Shown here piece by piece: positions 48,561-48,732 of a stretch of 48,732 nt of DNA; within the stretch, counting starts at the first letter, position 1, and each line of letters begins with the position of its first letter. Position numbers and translations under genes: made by a program. Under the pieces are notes generated by a model that made no database searches, was not told the origin of the DNA, and saw only the letters and a list, made by a program, of their open reading frames with translations. The stretch comes from Priapulus caudatus (lineage: Eukaryota; Priapulida; Priapulimorpha; Priapulimorphida; Priapulidae), in assembly GCF_000485595.1 (NCBI RefSeq), contig NW_014578213.1, positions 7,838-56,569 of the forward strand. Direction: 5' to 3'.

Positions 48561-48732
48561 GTGAGTGCGGCTGAATCAATACATGTGGATATTTTTTATG
48601 GCATTGTATTTGCTTTGCCTTGACGTTACCTGTGAACTTATTGGGCATCCAAGTCCAATGGGGCTGCATGATCCACTTTTACTTTAGTAAACCAAACTTC
48701 AATAAGCTTTACCTTATAAGTGAAGGCGTGGC

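Overview
The window is a gene-containing, transposon-littered piece of an animal nuclear genome. Genes are split by GT-AG introns, telomere-type TTAGGG/CCCTAA arrays occur internally, there is one short assembly gap (10 N), and many small inverted-repeat elements sit in introns. The proteins are ordinary metazoan orthologues, including a ciliary central-apparatus WD protein. The repeat load and compact intron-rich genes suit a marine invertebrate. An early-branching lineage such as a sponge is possible, but the sequence alone does not fix the phylum.

Layout: (1) 1212-3620 (+), the last five exons of HIBCH (mitochondrial valine catabolism); its 5' part lies left of the window, behind an intron that holds a short telomeric array and a probable Harbinger-type MITE. 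(2) 6518-8671 (-), a complete two-exon TMUB1/2-like gene whose intron holds a 13-copy 37-bp minisatellite. (3) 9868-16002 (+), a complete six-exon ETFA gene, head-to-head with TMUB; intron 1 holds a MULE-like MITE with telomeric repeats, a palindrome, a 30-bp tandem array and a CR1-like retrotransposon fragment, and intron 5 holds a foldback element with a clear 7-bp target duplication. (4) 16798-24478 (-), a complete 16-exon SPAG16/PF20 gene, tail-to-tail with ETFA; all 16 exon phases join into one 577-residue frame. (5) 24.1-32.5 kb, repeat-dominated: nested foldbacks, a 2.8-kb TIR element, and a gap flanked by a suspicious direct duplication. (6) 32697-40593 (+), a complete 12-exon poly(rC)-binding protein gene with three KH domains and glycine-rich linkers; its introns hold a CAGGG-type MITE and a Harbinger element with a HARBI1-like remnant. 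(7) 40.6-48.7 kb, mostly non-coding with more palindromic MITEs, and two weak consecutive candidate exons near the right end.

Two of the genes (HIBCH, ETFA) act in mitochondrial catabolism; the others (membrane ubiquitin-like protein, axonemal WD protein, RNA-binding protein) share no obvious pathway, so this is a normal mixed neighbourhood, not an operon. The most notable signals are telomeric arrays growing inside identifiable TIR elements, a minisatellite whose unit carries a nuclear-receptor DR0 motif, several transposons with readable target-site duplications, a recurring TATCAGGAGT hairpin family, and a likely false duplication at the assembly gap.
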